64,000 nucleotides of DNA from Gracilaria gracilis (Eukaryota > Rhodophyta > Florideophyceae > Gracilariales > Gracilariaceae), in NCBI GenBank assembly GCA_030374805.1, contig JARGSG010000019.1:310001-374000 (forward strand), read 5' to 3'. Positions 52,305-63,281 of this stretch are shown here, in pieces. Under the pieces are notes generated by a model. That model was given only the letters and a program-made list of their open reading frames with translations, was not told where the DNA came from and ran no database searches. A program made the position numbers and the translations under genes. Numbering within the stretch: position 1 is the first letter of the stretch; each line of letters opens with the position of its first letter.

Positions 52305-53364
52305 GGTGTGTGATGAGCGAATTAGTGGCGCGGAGGAAAGCATCGAGACGGTGATGGAGAGCTACGTTGGAAGTGAGTCAGCACAGGAGACACGACGGAG
52401 CTCACGACGCAACCCACGGGCTGAAAGGTGGCGCTGTGAAGGATTTGTGCGGATGGGTCTCGCAACTGACAGTAGCGATGGCGAAGCTGTGTGCGGCGGA
52501 TTTTGTGCGCGAAAACAAAGCGTTTGACGCTCATTTTTGTGGCTGTTACGGAGGAGAAGGCGGTGTGTGGCAGAGTGTACATTTGGCGCGGGCTGCGGTA
52601 CGCGCCGTGCGAGGCGAGGGAGACGGAGCTTACTGGGCGCCAACAACGAAAGATGTCGAGGCTCGGATTTGGGCGAGCATCGAGGGGGAGCCTCGCCACG
52701 CGAGAGCCCAGACATAACAATGTCATGTCTGTGCATCTATCAAAGGTTACAGCTCGGCGGTGGGATGAGGGTTTATGAGGGTTTACTCTTCATACATACC
52801 TACATAGAAGATGAGTTACCTTTACCAAGGTAAAATACACCTCCCAGCAGGAGCGCAAGGAAGATCAGCGCACGTGGCCTGGCGCGGCTGCATTGCGCGG
52901 CGTGTGCACGCTGTATGGCGCGCGCGCTCGCGCGGCACAGCGAGCGCGCGCGCGGCGCGCCTCGTTTGAAACAATGCAAAGCGCGAGCGCTGTTGTGCTG
53001 ACACGCGTGGTCCAATCGGCGCGCGCGTGGGTGCGGCGCGTGCGCTCGACAGTTCTGTTTTCCAATTGCGCGCGCCTGCCGTCGCCATTCTGATCACAGC
53101 TGCGCGCTCGCCGCACGCGTTCTTTACAGGTACAGCCGCTACCGAACTTCGCTCTGGTCCCCGCTTCTCGCTCCGTCCCACACCCCCGCCGTCCCCCCCT
53201 CCCCTCCCCCCTCGCCCCTCGCCCCACGCCCCACGCCCCACGCCCCGCGCCCCACGCTCCTACCCCTCTCTGTCTCTTGCTCTTCTCCATTCTGCAGCGT
53301 TCACCCCTTCTTTCCCCACCCCACCCCCCGGCCGCAGCGAGCTGCCTTGTGCTCCTGCGTCGTC
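52305..53364. promoter_or_regulatory. GC-rich divergent promoter
   Basis: This separates two divergent genes. It is CpG-rich around 52880-53090 with many CGCGCG steps. A cytosine-rich tract at 53180-53250 includes about six tandem CGCCCCA-like heptamers in the leader of the + gene. Long ORFs on both strands here are composition artefacts. Confidence 0.6.
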
Positions 53365-56091
53365 ATGGCTGAGATTCCGCGCGACTTTAACTCCTTCTAT
53401 TCCCAGTATGAACTCCCTTCCCGCTTCAACCCTGAACACATTCGCGAGCGCGAAAAGAAATATCGCAGCGTCTACGCATCATTGCTATCCACTGACCCCC
53501 CAAACCTGCCAGCCGGTGCTTTACTCGAGTATGTTCCCACTAGTATTGAGAAGGCTGGTCCAGGAAACTATGGTACCAACCAGCTCGACGAAGGTGCCGA
53601 GATGGTTCTCCTAAATGACGAGATCCTCGCCAGTGTCCCGAACGCAACTCTGGTCCTCATTGACGGCAACGAACTAGAGAGAGTCTCAGTTTTGTTTCAG
53701 TTCCCCCAGTTCCTCGAGCACTGCCCCAACGAGTGCATCAACATCATGGTACCACGTATCTGCACAGACTCTTTGGAATGGAGCCTTGAAACCCAAGGCG
53801 CCGCCACAGAAGCCCTTTTCTTCCTTGTCAGCAGACCTGTACCTCACCATATTGCTAAGCTCATCGCCTGGGCCTCTCTTTCCATGGCCTCAAAGACCGA
53901 CTCTGCCCAGCTATTTGACTCCTGTGCGGAGCTTGTGTCTATGGTTCTCCCACAACTGCATCGCTACGATGTTCTGCAACTTGTTGCTCCTGACACCATT
54001 GACAGAGCCCTCTCAAAGAGAATCCATGACCGCAGACTCGCCGCTCGAGTCATGGGCTCCTTCAACGATGCGCTTACGCGCCGAGAAGTGCAAGATATAT
54101 TTGAAGATACTGCTCTTACTCTCGCCCAAGACAAGGATTCGCTCGTGCGATCCCTAGTCGCCCAAAGCACTGCCTCTCTCGCATCTTATTTGCCCATTTC
54201 AACCGCAGAGAAGCGCATCTGGCCGCTTCTCAAGATGCTTATGTCAGACGACAAAGTTGCTGGTGTCCGCGCCGCTGCTTTGCGGTCATTGGCCAAATCT
54301 GCTCAGGCCCATAGTGGGACAGAGAATACCTCTCCCCTATATGAAGCGCTCCTCAAGCCCCTTTTTTTCGAAGAGTGTAGGGTCGCCATTCGTGTTGCAG
54401 CCTCAGATCTCAGGGATGTCGACGATGATACATATCTTATGCTCGAAATCTTCTCAGAAGTTTATGGCCATTTCCTTTGCTCTGTCTCCCACCTATTGAG
54501 CAATGAGAAGGAGTCATGGGTGATGATTTTGAACACCTTGCGACAAATGGTTACTTGCAATGGACCTACAGTTCGACATTGGTGTGCCTTTAATATGCCT
54601 GCCGTTGTTACCGTTTGCGCGGTAGAGAAGCTTGAACACCTCAATGGCATCATCCCTGCCCTTGCTGCTGACTCCGATGTTGAAACCCGAGTCACACTCG
54701 CAGCTGGTATTCACGAAATAGCGAAGAAACTGGCCCATGGACCCTTACGTGGCGATGTGATCCGAGCCATTAACATTCTTTTCATGGATGAAAACCCAGA
54801 TGTTCGCATGAAAGTGCTCGCCCATTTCTCGGAGCTGCTAATTCTGCTGTCACCTGGTGAGAAAGCCAATCACGCCTTGGTTAAAGCTCAAATCAGAGCT
54901 TCTGAGGCTCCTAAGAGTTCTAAGAAGATTAGTCCTCGTGGTGGGAATTCTGAAGCCATGGGCAACGCACAAGCCGATCCTTCCTACAACGAAATGCGTC
55001 GACTCAAACCAATGTTTACATCGCTGGAGATGATGTCTTTTGACTCATGGCGCACTCAGAAACTTTTGGCAGAAGAGCTTCGAAAGTCTGCTAATCTCAT
55101 TCCACAGGAGATGCTCTGTGAGCATGTAGCCCCTCTTTTGTTCCAAATGGCACGTGAAAGTACATTTTCAGTCCGCAAGTCGGCCATGCAAGCCCTAATC
55201 TATACCGTCAGATACATTCCCGATGTCCGAAGACGAAATCATATTCTTAAGCACTTTCGAAACGAGTGGGCACGAGGAAAGGTATACTGGACAAGACTGG
55301 CCTATATCGAAGCTGCTAAATGTGCAAGGGAAATGTTTTCGTCTCGCCTGTTCACTCAGTTGTTCAAGGAGGAGATTCTTTCTATGTATGCCGATCTCGT
55401 CCCCAACGTGAGACTCAGACTGGTACAATTTCTGGGCTACGTTGCTCCTATCTGGAAAGAGTTTCCAGATTTCCTCGAGACGCTATCAAAGCTGTCGGAG
55501 GACAAGGATCTTGAGGTGTCACGCGATGCTCAAATGCTTGTAGAGAAACTGCCAAGCATTAAGATGCCATCTGCTATCGAAATGGAAAAAGACAAGGCTC
55601 TCGAGGCAGCGGAATCAGGATTCTACGTGCACCGAGCAAGGAAGAAGAGAAAGGTGCAGTCAAAGACGGGTACTGCGCGATTCATATATCATCGCACAAG
55701 GAGCGGTAAGGTTAAGTTATCGCCTTCCCGTGGAGAGGACAAGAACATAAGCCCTTCTCCTCGCCGCAGCAACACTGAATCGCCACTGCAGAAGCAGCAA
55801 AATGATTCTGTGGCGATATCCGCACCAAACAAGACTAACACAACATTGCCGTCAGCCACTTCTGTCGTCGCTGGTAATGCCCCCACGGATGTGAGTGATA
55901 AAGTCGTTGCGAATCCGATTGTTTCCGAAAATGGTGTCTCGCAAGTGGAGAGAGCTGCAGCGCTCCCGACGCATGGGAAATCGAATGCTTCTCGAAAAGA
56001 GTCATCACCCAATCTTGAAGGGAACAGTCGAACCACGCCAAAGAAGAAGAGCTTTTTCGCAAAACTATTGTCTAGCTGCTTTGGCAGATAA
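53365..56091 (+). CDS. PPP4R1: PP4R1-like HEAT-repeat phosphatase regulatory subunit, paralogue 1
   Basis: 908 residues from ATG 53365 (MAEIPRDFNSFYSQYELP); the frame is open a little further upstream, but this Met is the first. Residues about 60-720 are HEAT repeats. The block CNGPTVRHWCAFNMPAVV, then VETRVTLAAGIHEIAKKL and VRMKVLAHFSELL matches the central part of PP4R1, the scaffold that holds the PP4 catalytic subunit. The C-terminal 200 residues are basic, Ser/Pro/Asn-rich and disordered, ending FFAKLLSSCFGR. It is clearly homologous to the convergent gene at 58332-60896, with which it shares block order throughout. Confidence 0.8.
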   Translation: MAEIPRDFNSFYSQYELPSRFNPEHIREREKKYRSVYASLLSTDPPNLPAGALLEYVPTSIEKAGPGNYGTNQLDEGAEMVLLNDEILASVPNATLVLIDGNELERVSVLFQFPQFLEHCPNECINIMVPRICTDSLEWSLETQGAATEALFFLVSRPVPHHIAKLIAWASLSMASKTDSAQLFDSCAELVSMVLPQLHRYDVLQLVAPDTIDRALSKRIHDRRLAARVMGSFNDALTRREVQDIFEDTALTLAQDKDSLVRSLVAQSTASLASYLPISTAEKRIWPLLKMLMSDDKVAGVRAAALRSLAKSAQAHSGTENTSPLYEALLKPLFFEECRVAIRVAASDLRDVDDDTYLMLEIFSEVYGHFLCSVSHLLSNEKESWVMILNTLRQMVTCNGPTVRHWCAFNMPAVVTVCAVEKLEHLNGIIPALAADSDVETRVTLAAGIHEIAKKLAHGPLRGDVIRAINILFMDENPDVRMKVLAHFSELLILLSPGEKANHALVKAQIRASEAPKSSKKISPRGGNSEAMGNAQADPSYNEMRRLKPMFTSLEMMSFDSWRTQKLLAEELRKSANLIPQEMLCEHVAPLLFQMARESTFSVRKSAMQALIYTVRYIPDVRRRNHILKHFRNEWARGKVYWTRLAYIEAAKCAREMFSSRLFTQLFKEEILSMYADLVPNVRLRLVQFLGYVAPIWKEFPDFLETLSKLSEDKDLEVSRDAQMLVEKLPSIKMPSAIEMEKDKALEAAESGFYVHRARKKRKVQSKTGTARFIYHRTRSGKVKLSPSRGEDKNISPSPRRSNTESPLQKQQNDSVAISAPNKTNTTLPSATSVVAGNAPTDVSDKVVANPIVSENGVSQVERAAALPTHGKSNASRKESSPNLEGNSRTTPKKKSFFAKLLSSCFGR

Positions 56092-58331
56092 TCTTTTAGA
56101 TCATCACATAATATGATACGCTATAACGGGTCGGAGAAAAGGAAGCTCTTGGCACAAGAACCATTGTAAATACAAGCTTCACTCAACTATGTTCTTGATC
56201 ATCATGCTGTTGGTAACGCGAGTTCGTTTTGCTTCAAGGACATCTTTCATACCCGTTTTGACATTTATTACCTCTCCAAACTCTTGACTGCCGCGAAAAA
56301 TGTCGGCGTTCTCGATTTCATTTTGTCTAAGGAAGCCGATCCGAGTGACCAGGACAAATTTATTGAGACGTAATACAACGGGAATCTGGCACAGCGAATG
56401 GTCCGGTGCGGGTAGTTATTCTATAGGTTCCACAAGCATTTCACGTCATGCAAGCTGTGAAATCGGGAAGAATGTCTCTACAATGAATTCGTTTATTGGT
56501 TGTCTTGTATCGAGTGAAGAGTTGGAGGCATTCAAGAAAGCGAAAATGCTGTGGTTTCCATGGTAACTGGTCATCTCATTTACGTGAAGAGTGACAAACA
56601 TTTTTCCCAAAGGTAAGGTCAAGAGGAGGATGCAAGGGGTTTTCTTCAGGAAGTTTGCCGAACTGCCCTGTATCCTACAAACCAATTAGTCAATAAAACA
56701 TGAATCTTAGATTCTCCCTGAAAGCTTTGGATTTGTGTGGCTCATGGCGAGCAGCAAGGAGGTATCATTTCACCATGTTGTAGGAACCCGTCACGAGTGT
56801 TCTGTTATGTCTTCTGTACCGTGGCAAACGCCCGTATTCCGACAAACTATCGAGCTTGGAAAACGGTAGGGCGGCTCTCTACCCTTGTCCGACAAATCCG
56901 TGCTGGTAAGAAATTTCCAATGGGCTTATTAGGATCTTTGCCCTTCTCTCTAGGACGTCTTCCAGTTCACGTGAGCATCTTTCTCTCTTGTGACTTCGCT
57001 AGCGTAAACCTATCTTTATCTCAACAGAAACTTTCTCTGACAGTAGGCCAGCACTCTTTTCTCGTGTCAGCTTCTCCATCCTATATAGCGATGGGTGCAG
57101 AGAGATGTTTGCTTTGTATCAGGAGCGGTGGAAATCAAAGAATGAAGATGAGTTAATGAATAGACTCAAACTTCTCTCGGTCTCTCGGTCTCTCTCTTAC
57201 GGTCTTACGGATACATTGGTTTAATCAATTGCAACTTTTTGCAGGGCGTTTCTGTTCAAAGAAACGTCCCATGGCCAGGTGAACCTGGATTCTTTCAGGC
57301 CACGTACTAATGATTTCGGCAACCGATAAACCTCGGTAAGCACATTCTTTTTGATGTAGTCCTAAATGGACATCGCAGAATATCATGATCAACGTCGTCC
57401 TGTACTCCCGAGCAGCCTCTGCATGATACTTTCTGTCCTGAAAAATGTGCACTGCTTGAAGCCTAATGTCCGCAATAAAGAAGCAAAAGAAACAGGCGGA
57501 AGTCACGTGATATGGATCGTACACTGGTAACAAGTGACTCCTTGTTTATGTGAGCGTGGACTTCTATTCGGCATGGCACATGGAATCGTCTAAGGACCCT
57601 CAATACCCTCAATACCCCAAATGATTCCCTTGGCAATGTAGCCATTATTAGCTCATGAATACAGACATGATATACTCACGGAGCTCTCCATATCTTTGTA
57701 AGAAGACAGCACTAGACCTTGAATGTGTTCTCTATCCCCTAAAGCATTTCGCTGCCGTCCGTACCCTACCGATACTTATTACCTTTTGCCTTCTGCTTTC
57801 CAAGTTGTCCATCTTTGTTATTCCCTTCTTGAGCTCACCGGCGCAACGCATATATTCCCGTACACAGCTGAGGAGGAAACTGTTTAAGACTTCTATTTAA
57901 ACTTGTTTTCTTCAGCTCGATCTTCTCTTCGCCATGTATGATCTAAATCGAGCATCTCTGTAGTGATACGAGGATAAGTTCAATAAACAGTAGCGGACCA
58001 CAGTAAAGAATAACGAGAGTATTTTCAGAAGCAGGGGTTCTTCTGCAAATCAGTCCACGAGAAAACTTTCAACACGTTTTGCATTGCTACTTCTAGCTTC
58101 GAGTCTTACATTTCTACCGAAGTAGTGCGGCATCAATTCTTTTTTGTCGTACTTCGTAGTTTACCACTGTAAAACGGAAGTTAACTCTCGGTAACATAAA
58201 TAATTGAACACTTGCCCAATCTGTCTATTTGTAACACACATGAATGTGGGAACCAATAAAGCGTTGATGCAAAACAAGCATCTGATGCAACCCGACAGCA
58301 AGAGGTGAAGTTCCATGGAGACGCGTGCGAA
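56092..58331. other. Intergenic between the two PP4R1-like genes
   Basis: No complete gene. The only coding-like piece is a TPR-like stretch at 57225-57503 (-), listed separately. A CT-rich run (57170-57200) is seen. Confidence 0.5.
57225..57503 (-). pseudogene. Possible TPR (APC7-like) exon fragment
   Basis: After a pyrimidine-rich stretch ending in ATTAG at about 57504, the minus strand encodes LQAVHIFQDRKYHAEAAREY and then ECAYRGLSVAEIISTWPERIQ and VHLAMGRFFEQKRPAKSC, stopping at 57225. The pattern resembles the first TPR repeats of APC7 (a cyclosome subunit). No flanking exons were found, so it is a lone exon, a pseudogene piece or a chance ORF. Confidence 0.3.
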
Positions 58332-60896
58332 TTACTGGTTGTTTGTCTTTGGACTCTTTTTTAAGAATGAACCTTGCTTCGCAGACTTTATCCCTTTCAG
58401 AGCGAACCTTTTCCTCGTTGTGTTGTCAGGATTCTGCAAGGCATCAGCAGGACTTCTTGCGGATGTCGGTGGTTTAGTTTCAGAGGACAGTGCCTGATCA
58501 GCTTTAGTCGAAGTAGATGTGATCCCTTTGTTTCGTGGTTTCCACATCGAATGTTCACGCTTTGGCTGTGTGCAGGTTGGTTTACCAGCAAATGTCATGG
58601 TCTTCCTTGCCTTTGAAAGCGAAGACTTGGCTTCTCCACCTTGATGTCTTTGTTTCAGTGAAGCACTTGGTATATGCTCAACTTTCGAAGAGACCACTTG
58701 GCTAGAAGGCTCCGTTCTAGGAGATTCTTTCAAATCATCATTTTCGGAGTTAGACTGCAAGCTTCGCGGAGTGGCTGGCGTTAGTGATCGACCAACCTTT
58801 CCAAAGAACATTGTTCTTGCTCGATTTCTGTTCCCAGCCTTGCGCTGAGCCTCGCGTTGCTCCTTTAGGTGTATTGTATACAGGTTTTGCTCCTCTTCCT
58901 CTCGTTTCATGTCATCCTCAAAACTATCAACGCTCTTTTTCATCGCCATATCAATTCGTTCATCTACTGTGGTCATAACTTCGTTCACGTCCGGGTCTTC
59001 ATCTCTTCGGAGTCTTATAATGGAGTTGTGAAACTCATCCATCTGGAAGCAAGCAGGGGCGACTAAGGGCAAGAACTTTGCAACCCGTAATCTAACATTC
59101 GAAACTTTGTCTTGTGACAAACGAAGTACATCTGCCCCATAGGTGTCACGAAACAAGCATTTGCTGTACAATTCCAGAGCCGCCTTTGCGGACTCAATGA
59201 AAGATATTCTCATCCAATAAATAGGACCATTGGCCCATTTCTCCCGAAACTCGCGCATAACGTCCTCTCTCTCAACAGTGTCCGGAATATATCTCATACA
59301 TGTGGCAATCGCAGCCATTGTTGCTTTCCTGACGAGATTCGAACTTTCAGCGGCCATCTGATAAAGAAGGGGAAGGGCATTGGATCGAATTATGGGCGGG
59401 GGTACTAGAGGAGCGGCGAGTTTCAATTGCTTCGCTAGGAGCTCTTGGGTTCTCCAATTTCCTTTGGCAAGAGATTGCAGGTTATCAAAGATTGGCGCCA
59501 GTTTTTGATCAGAGTTGTAACCACTGTGTCTCGCTAGCTCACAGATGAGCTTTTCCAAATGGCGGAGCGTGTTTAGTTTTACCACGCCATTAGAATCCTT
59601 CAGGAGCCGAAGCACAGTGTCAAATAAGTTGTCAATGGTATCCTTTGCTCCCAAAACCTTGACAGTTTCATGCAAGCCAGCAGCTAGTCTCCAACGGGTT
59701 TCGGGATCCGAATCACGAGACAAGAATTCTACAATAGCTGAAAGTTGAAATCCGCCACTTTGTGCAAGACATGAAACTACGCCAGGCAGGTTGAATGCAC
59801 AGTTCTTCCTGACAGTAGGACCATTGCATGTTGCCATAGCTACAAATGCTTTGAATACTTCTTTCCTCGCCGCCTCATCCTTGAGTCGATCGTAGCAACA
59901 GAATAGAAGCTCTCCATAGACTTCTGAATTAATTTCCAGCGAAAGATACTTATCATCGTCTATTATTCTCTGATCTTCAGAGGCAAAGCGGCGGATCTTA
60001 GCACATTCCTTGAGAAGCACTGTCGGGATATGCTTGTTGAAGAGTTTCGCCGATGGGTTCTTCCTCTTGTGCGATAAGCCGATGTGCGACAAGGCTCGCA
60101 TAGTTGCTGCACGAATACGTGTGTCTCTGTCTCGTAAGAGACTCACCAAACATGGCCATAGCTCTTTCTCAACAACAGATACGTTCACAGCAGCTCCGAT
60201 CGAAGACAAAGATTCAGCAATCATACCCCGAACTTCAGCATCGCGATCCTTACAGACTTGAATTGCCATGCGCATGATTCTAGTCTTGAGATACTCATCA
60301 CGTGATGACATTGCAAGTGACCCAAGAATTCTGGCATGAAGTTTCCTGTGCGACTCCCACCCAGCGTCCAGATCGCTCACAAACTTGTTGACATCCTTTG
60401 CCGACCATGTGACGTGAGGTAGTGTCAAAACCAAAATATGTCCCCATACTTCGCGAACAGAACCGTCTCTTGTCAACAAGACAATATCAGAGGCAGTACG
60501 GCTGACTGTTTTCGCCAGTCCCCCACGTACTTTCTCTACCGACACGGCAATTAAAGCTTCACCGGCCGAAAGCTGTAACGAGTCACTCCATTTCATAGCC
60601 TTAGAGCATATAATTGGTATTAAGGTGTTCTCGGCATATTCACGACAAAAAAGGAAAACTTGTTGCATCTCAAACAGGATTAAAGTAACCGCATCTTCAT
60701 CATCACTGCACAGCTTCTTTGCAATAGTGCTTATGTTTATGGTCACATTTTCGATCTCGTCCTTAAAACCATCCCTTATTAGCGAGAAGAAATTTCCAGG
60801 AACTGTGCCCCCTCGAAATCTAGGGGACAGAGGAGCTGCTGGATTACTTAACATGTTACTCCCTCTGGGGGAATTAGGAGGACGTTCGCCATTCAT
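58332..60896 (-). CDS. PPP4R1: PP4R1-like HEAT-repeat phosphatase regulatory subunit, paralogue 2
   Basis: 854 residues from ATG 60894-60896. The N-terminus is Pro/Ser-rich (about 35 residues), followed by HEAT repeats to about residue 650. The central block CNGPTVRKNCAFNLPGVV, then ETRWRLAAGLHETVKVLG and GNWRTQELLAKQLKLAAPLV, and MRYIPDTVEREDVMREFREKW, lines up with paralogue 1. The tail is basic and Ser/Thr-rich with an acidic coiled stretch (KREEEEQNLYTIHLKEQREAQRKAG). The two genes are inverted relative to each other, tail to tail, 2.2 kb apart. Confidence 0.8.
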   Translation of the reverse strand: MNGERPPNSPRGSNMLSNPAAPLSPRFRGGTVPGNFFSLIRDGFKDEIENVTINISTIAKKLCSDDEDAVTLILFEMQQVFLFCREYAENTLIPIICSKAMKWSDSLQLSAGEALIAVSVEKVRGGLAKTVSRTASDIVLLTRDGSVREVWGHILVLTLPHVTWSAKDVNKFVSDLDAGWESHRKLHARILGSLAMSSRDEYLKTRIMRMAIQVCKDRDAEVRGMIAESLSSIGAAVNVSVVEKELWPCLVSLLRDRDTRIRAATMRALSHIGLSHKRKNPSAKLFNKHIPTVLLKECAKIRRFASEDQRIIDDDKYLSLEINSEVYGELLFCCYDRLKDEAARKEVFKAFVAMATCNGPTVRKNCAFNLPGVVSCLAQSGGFQLSAIVEFLSRDSDPETRWRLAAGLHETVKVLGAKDTIDNLFDTVLRLLKDSNGVVKLNTLRHLEKLICELARHSGYNSDQKLAPIFDNLQSLAKGNWRTQELLAKQLKLAAPLVPPPIIRSNALPLLYQMAAESSNLVRKATMAAIATCMRYIPDTVEREDVMREFREKWANGPIYWMRISFIESAKAALELYSKCLFRDTYGADVLRLSQDKVSNVRLRVAKFLPLVAPACFQMDEFHNSIIRLRRDEDPDVNEVMTTVDERIDMAMKKSVDSFEDDMKREEEEQNLYTIHLKEQREAQRKAGNRNRARTMFFGKVGRSLTPATPRSLQSNSENDDLKESPRTEPSSQVVSSKVEHIPSASLKQRHQGGEAKSSLSKARKTMTFAGKPTCTQPKREHSMWKPRNKGITSTSTKADQALSSETKPPTSARSPADALQNPDNTTRKRFALKGIKSAKQGSFLKKSPKTNNQ

Positions 60897-62091
60897 GATC
60901 GTCTACTTTCAGTGCAATAATAAGATAGAGGAATCTTTTCAAACACTTGACCACCTGATGCTTCCTCTAGCGATGTGCTAGTTATTGTTCCTGAAAAGAT
61001 CGAGAACGACGGTGCTTGGCTTCTAACGAAATATGTCTCACTCTGGTGATGTGGAAGGGACTCCGAAGAATCCAGACTTGTACTAGCAAGTATACGAGTA
61101 CGGATATGTATAGAACCTTTGAACTTCTTCGACGGGAAATGCAGGGAAGATATCACTCAATGTCATTCTCTTAACCTGTGAGGAGTGGTTTTGCTCTCAA
61201 AGAGACATTGTCACAATTTGGGCGTCTCTGCAGGTCTCGAACGAGCTGAGTGAGCACATTTAGAATTCAAGTGAGGCTTATTCCCACAGAGTTGCGCTTG
61301 GAATAGAATACCGCGTTGGGTATTAAGTTCCTGCTGTCCACTATAAGCATAAAGAACATTTCGGGTTACTCTTGGTATTGCGTGTCAGGAATTTGACGGG
61401 CGCAAGAAGCTGTCATGCGGAATTCCTCTAAACTGGATCATCAAAAATTAAGCCCACTACTGCATGCCGAACTGGAAACACCCACAAGAATTTATCGTGC
61501 AACAAGAGGCAGATGATATTCACGTTGTTGAAAGAAAGGCGAGTTCACTCCGTGCTTCGGAGCAATTCCATCAGCGCCGTGAACAATACAAGTTTATCGG
61601 TTGTCAGGATGACTGTTACAATTCAGCGTAGCAAGGGTATATACGACAGTAGAAGCTCCTGTGCCGAGGTTGAGGAGCACCTGTTTGCACATGTCTTTCT
61701 TTCAGTTTGAGCATCGGCTTCTGTTCTGCGATAATTCATTCAATGACGACCATGGGCATTGACATCGGACGATGCGATTAGTTCTCAATAAATCGATTCA
61801 TTAACCTGCAACGGATAGCTCATGATTTCAATGGTCAGCTTCTCAAGTTTCAGTGGTCTTGGGTGCAGCTCCCTGTCATATAGTGTATACTACGGATTCG
61901 CACCCGCTATAAGACAGATTCGTAAGACAGATTTGTTGTACTCGGTGCCCTCACATTTATAAGATATGGACAGATGCACTTTGAATGTGTTTGGGTAATG
62001 AATATTGCAAACGGAATATCGTCTGTTTGGACTGTCAAAGCTTGTCGTGAAAAACTTTCCCAAACCCTGCCCCGCTCATTCAGATCTGTTT
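60897..62091. other. Intergenic, nothing recognised
   Basis: Upstream of paralogue 2 and downstream of EMC4. Only short ORFs without motifs. Confidence 0.5.
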
Positions 62092-62694
62092 TCATATTTC
62101 AACATCACGATATATAAGACTTTCTTCAACTCTGCGGAGCGGCAAGAGTGCGACCCAGTCACTTTCTGAAGTTGGAAGGAAGCCAAGTTGTTCAGCTTTC
62201 CAAATGCCAACGGCAATACCGAAAGTAGAAAGAGCGACGCGCCAGATGATTTGTGGTGCAAGTTGACTCAGAGTGAGTTGCTTACGAACTGGCGCAAACG
62301 CTTCAAAGGCACCAAGAACGGTGCGAATATGCATAAAGAGGACCGTTAGTGTAGACGCTACGGAGAAAAATTGCACAGACGATCCTGCCATGAACAGAGC
62401 GAATGCGGAAGTAACAAGAGTACGAATGGGTTGGTTCGCGATTTGCCATGAAGTGGAGTAAGCCAGCCTCATGGTACTTGACGTAGCTTCTATGTTTCGG
62501 TCAGATAATTTGACCGTCTTAAACGCATTTGGGTCTCGAGCTGACAAATTAGGGGGAAATCCAGGTGGGTGTCGATTTTGTTCGATGGCGGTTCTCGCAG
62601 AAGATGGCCGACTTGGTTGGGCACCAATTGACACATTTATCTGTTTGGTGAAGTCGAGATTCCATCGGCGAATCTGCTCGGAAGCCTTCGTCAT
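62092..62694 (-). CDS. EMC4: ER membrane protein complex subunit 4
   Basis: 200 residues from ATG 62692-62694. EMC inserts tail-anchored and multipass proteins into the ER membrane. Seen: a polar cytosolic N-terminus with the RRWNLDF motif, two hydrophobic helices (TLVTSAFALFMAGSSVQFF and a following FSVASTLTVLFMHIRTVL), a third near IIWRVALSTFGIAVGIW, and the EMC4 signature KAEQLGFLPTSESDWVALL. Length and topology fit TMEM85/EMC4. No intron is seen. Divergent from the helicase gene. Confidence 0.9.
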   Translation of the reverse strand: MTKASEQIRRWNLDFTKQINVSIGAQPSRPSSARTAIEQNRHPPGFPPNLSARDPNAFKTVKLSDRNIEATSSTMRLAYSTSWQIANQPIRTLVTSAFALFMAGSSVQFFSVASTLTVLFMHIRTVLGAFEAFAPVRKQLTLSQLAPQIIWRVALSTFGIAVGIWKAEQLGFLPTSESDWVALLPLRRVEESLIYRDVEI

Positions 62695-63281
62695 GACTGC
62701 AGTATATGGATATGCTGTAGGCTTTGTCGTATTCCTTGTGGAATGTTTCCGATAAAAAATCGTAGCGGAGTGGCTGGTTCAGTGGCGATTCGTATCGTAC
62801 TCAAACGGTGAATGCTCAGAGTGAAGGATATAGTGTGTAGTTCACACAACCCTTCTGCTCTCATGGTATGCAATGCATGGACATCACCCATGGACCTTCG
62901 GCCAGACCTTCGACAAGGGACCTTTGTCTACGTGTACCGTTGTAACTTTCTGTAGTTTGGGGCATTGTATCCAGAGGGCCATACAGTACAAAAAAAAATA
63001 AAAACTTGGAAAGGTTTCAAGTTGAAAGAAACTTTCAACGCTACTACGGGTAACGTCGTCGACTTCCGGAAAGCGCATTGACACCTTTGGACGTCGATGG
63101 CTCATACCTGGTTAACTATGTTCTTTCCTCCTCATGCTACAAAGGAAGGTTATTGAGTAGATGAACTGGAACTTTGAAGAAGGTGAAACGAGGTCAAATT
63201 CTTATGCTCGAAAGCTGAAGAGTCACCGACAACGTCTTAGCGTGCGTATCCTATCAAATTGTTCTTTTCAAAGCGTCACCA
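62695..63281. promoter_or_regulatory. Divergent promoter, EMC4 and helicase
   Basis: 587 bp without a gene. An A run (62991-63003) and a TATGGACATC-type stretch are the only notable features. Confidence 0.45.

Noticed and set aside
53217..53256. Tandem CGCCCCA repeats as a CRISPR-like array
   Set aside because: Units are seven bases and directly adjacent without spacers; this is a simple repeat in a eukaryotic leader.
52322..53290. Multiple long ORFs on both strands upstream of the PP4R1-like gene
   Set aside because: GC-rich sequence removes stop codons in all frames; proteins are Arg/Ala/Gly/Pro-biased and mutually overlapping.
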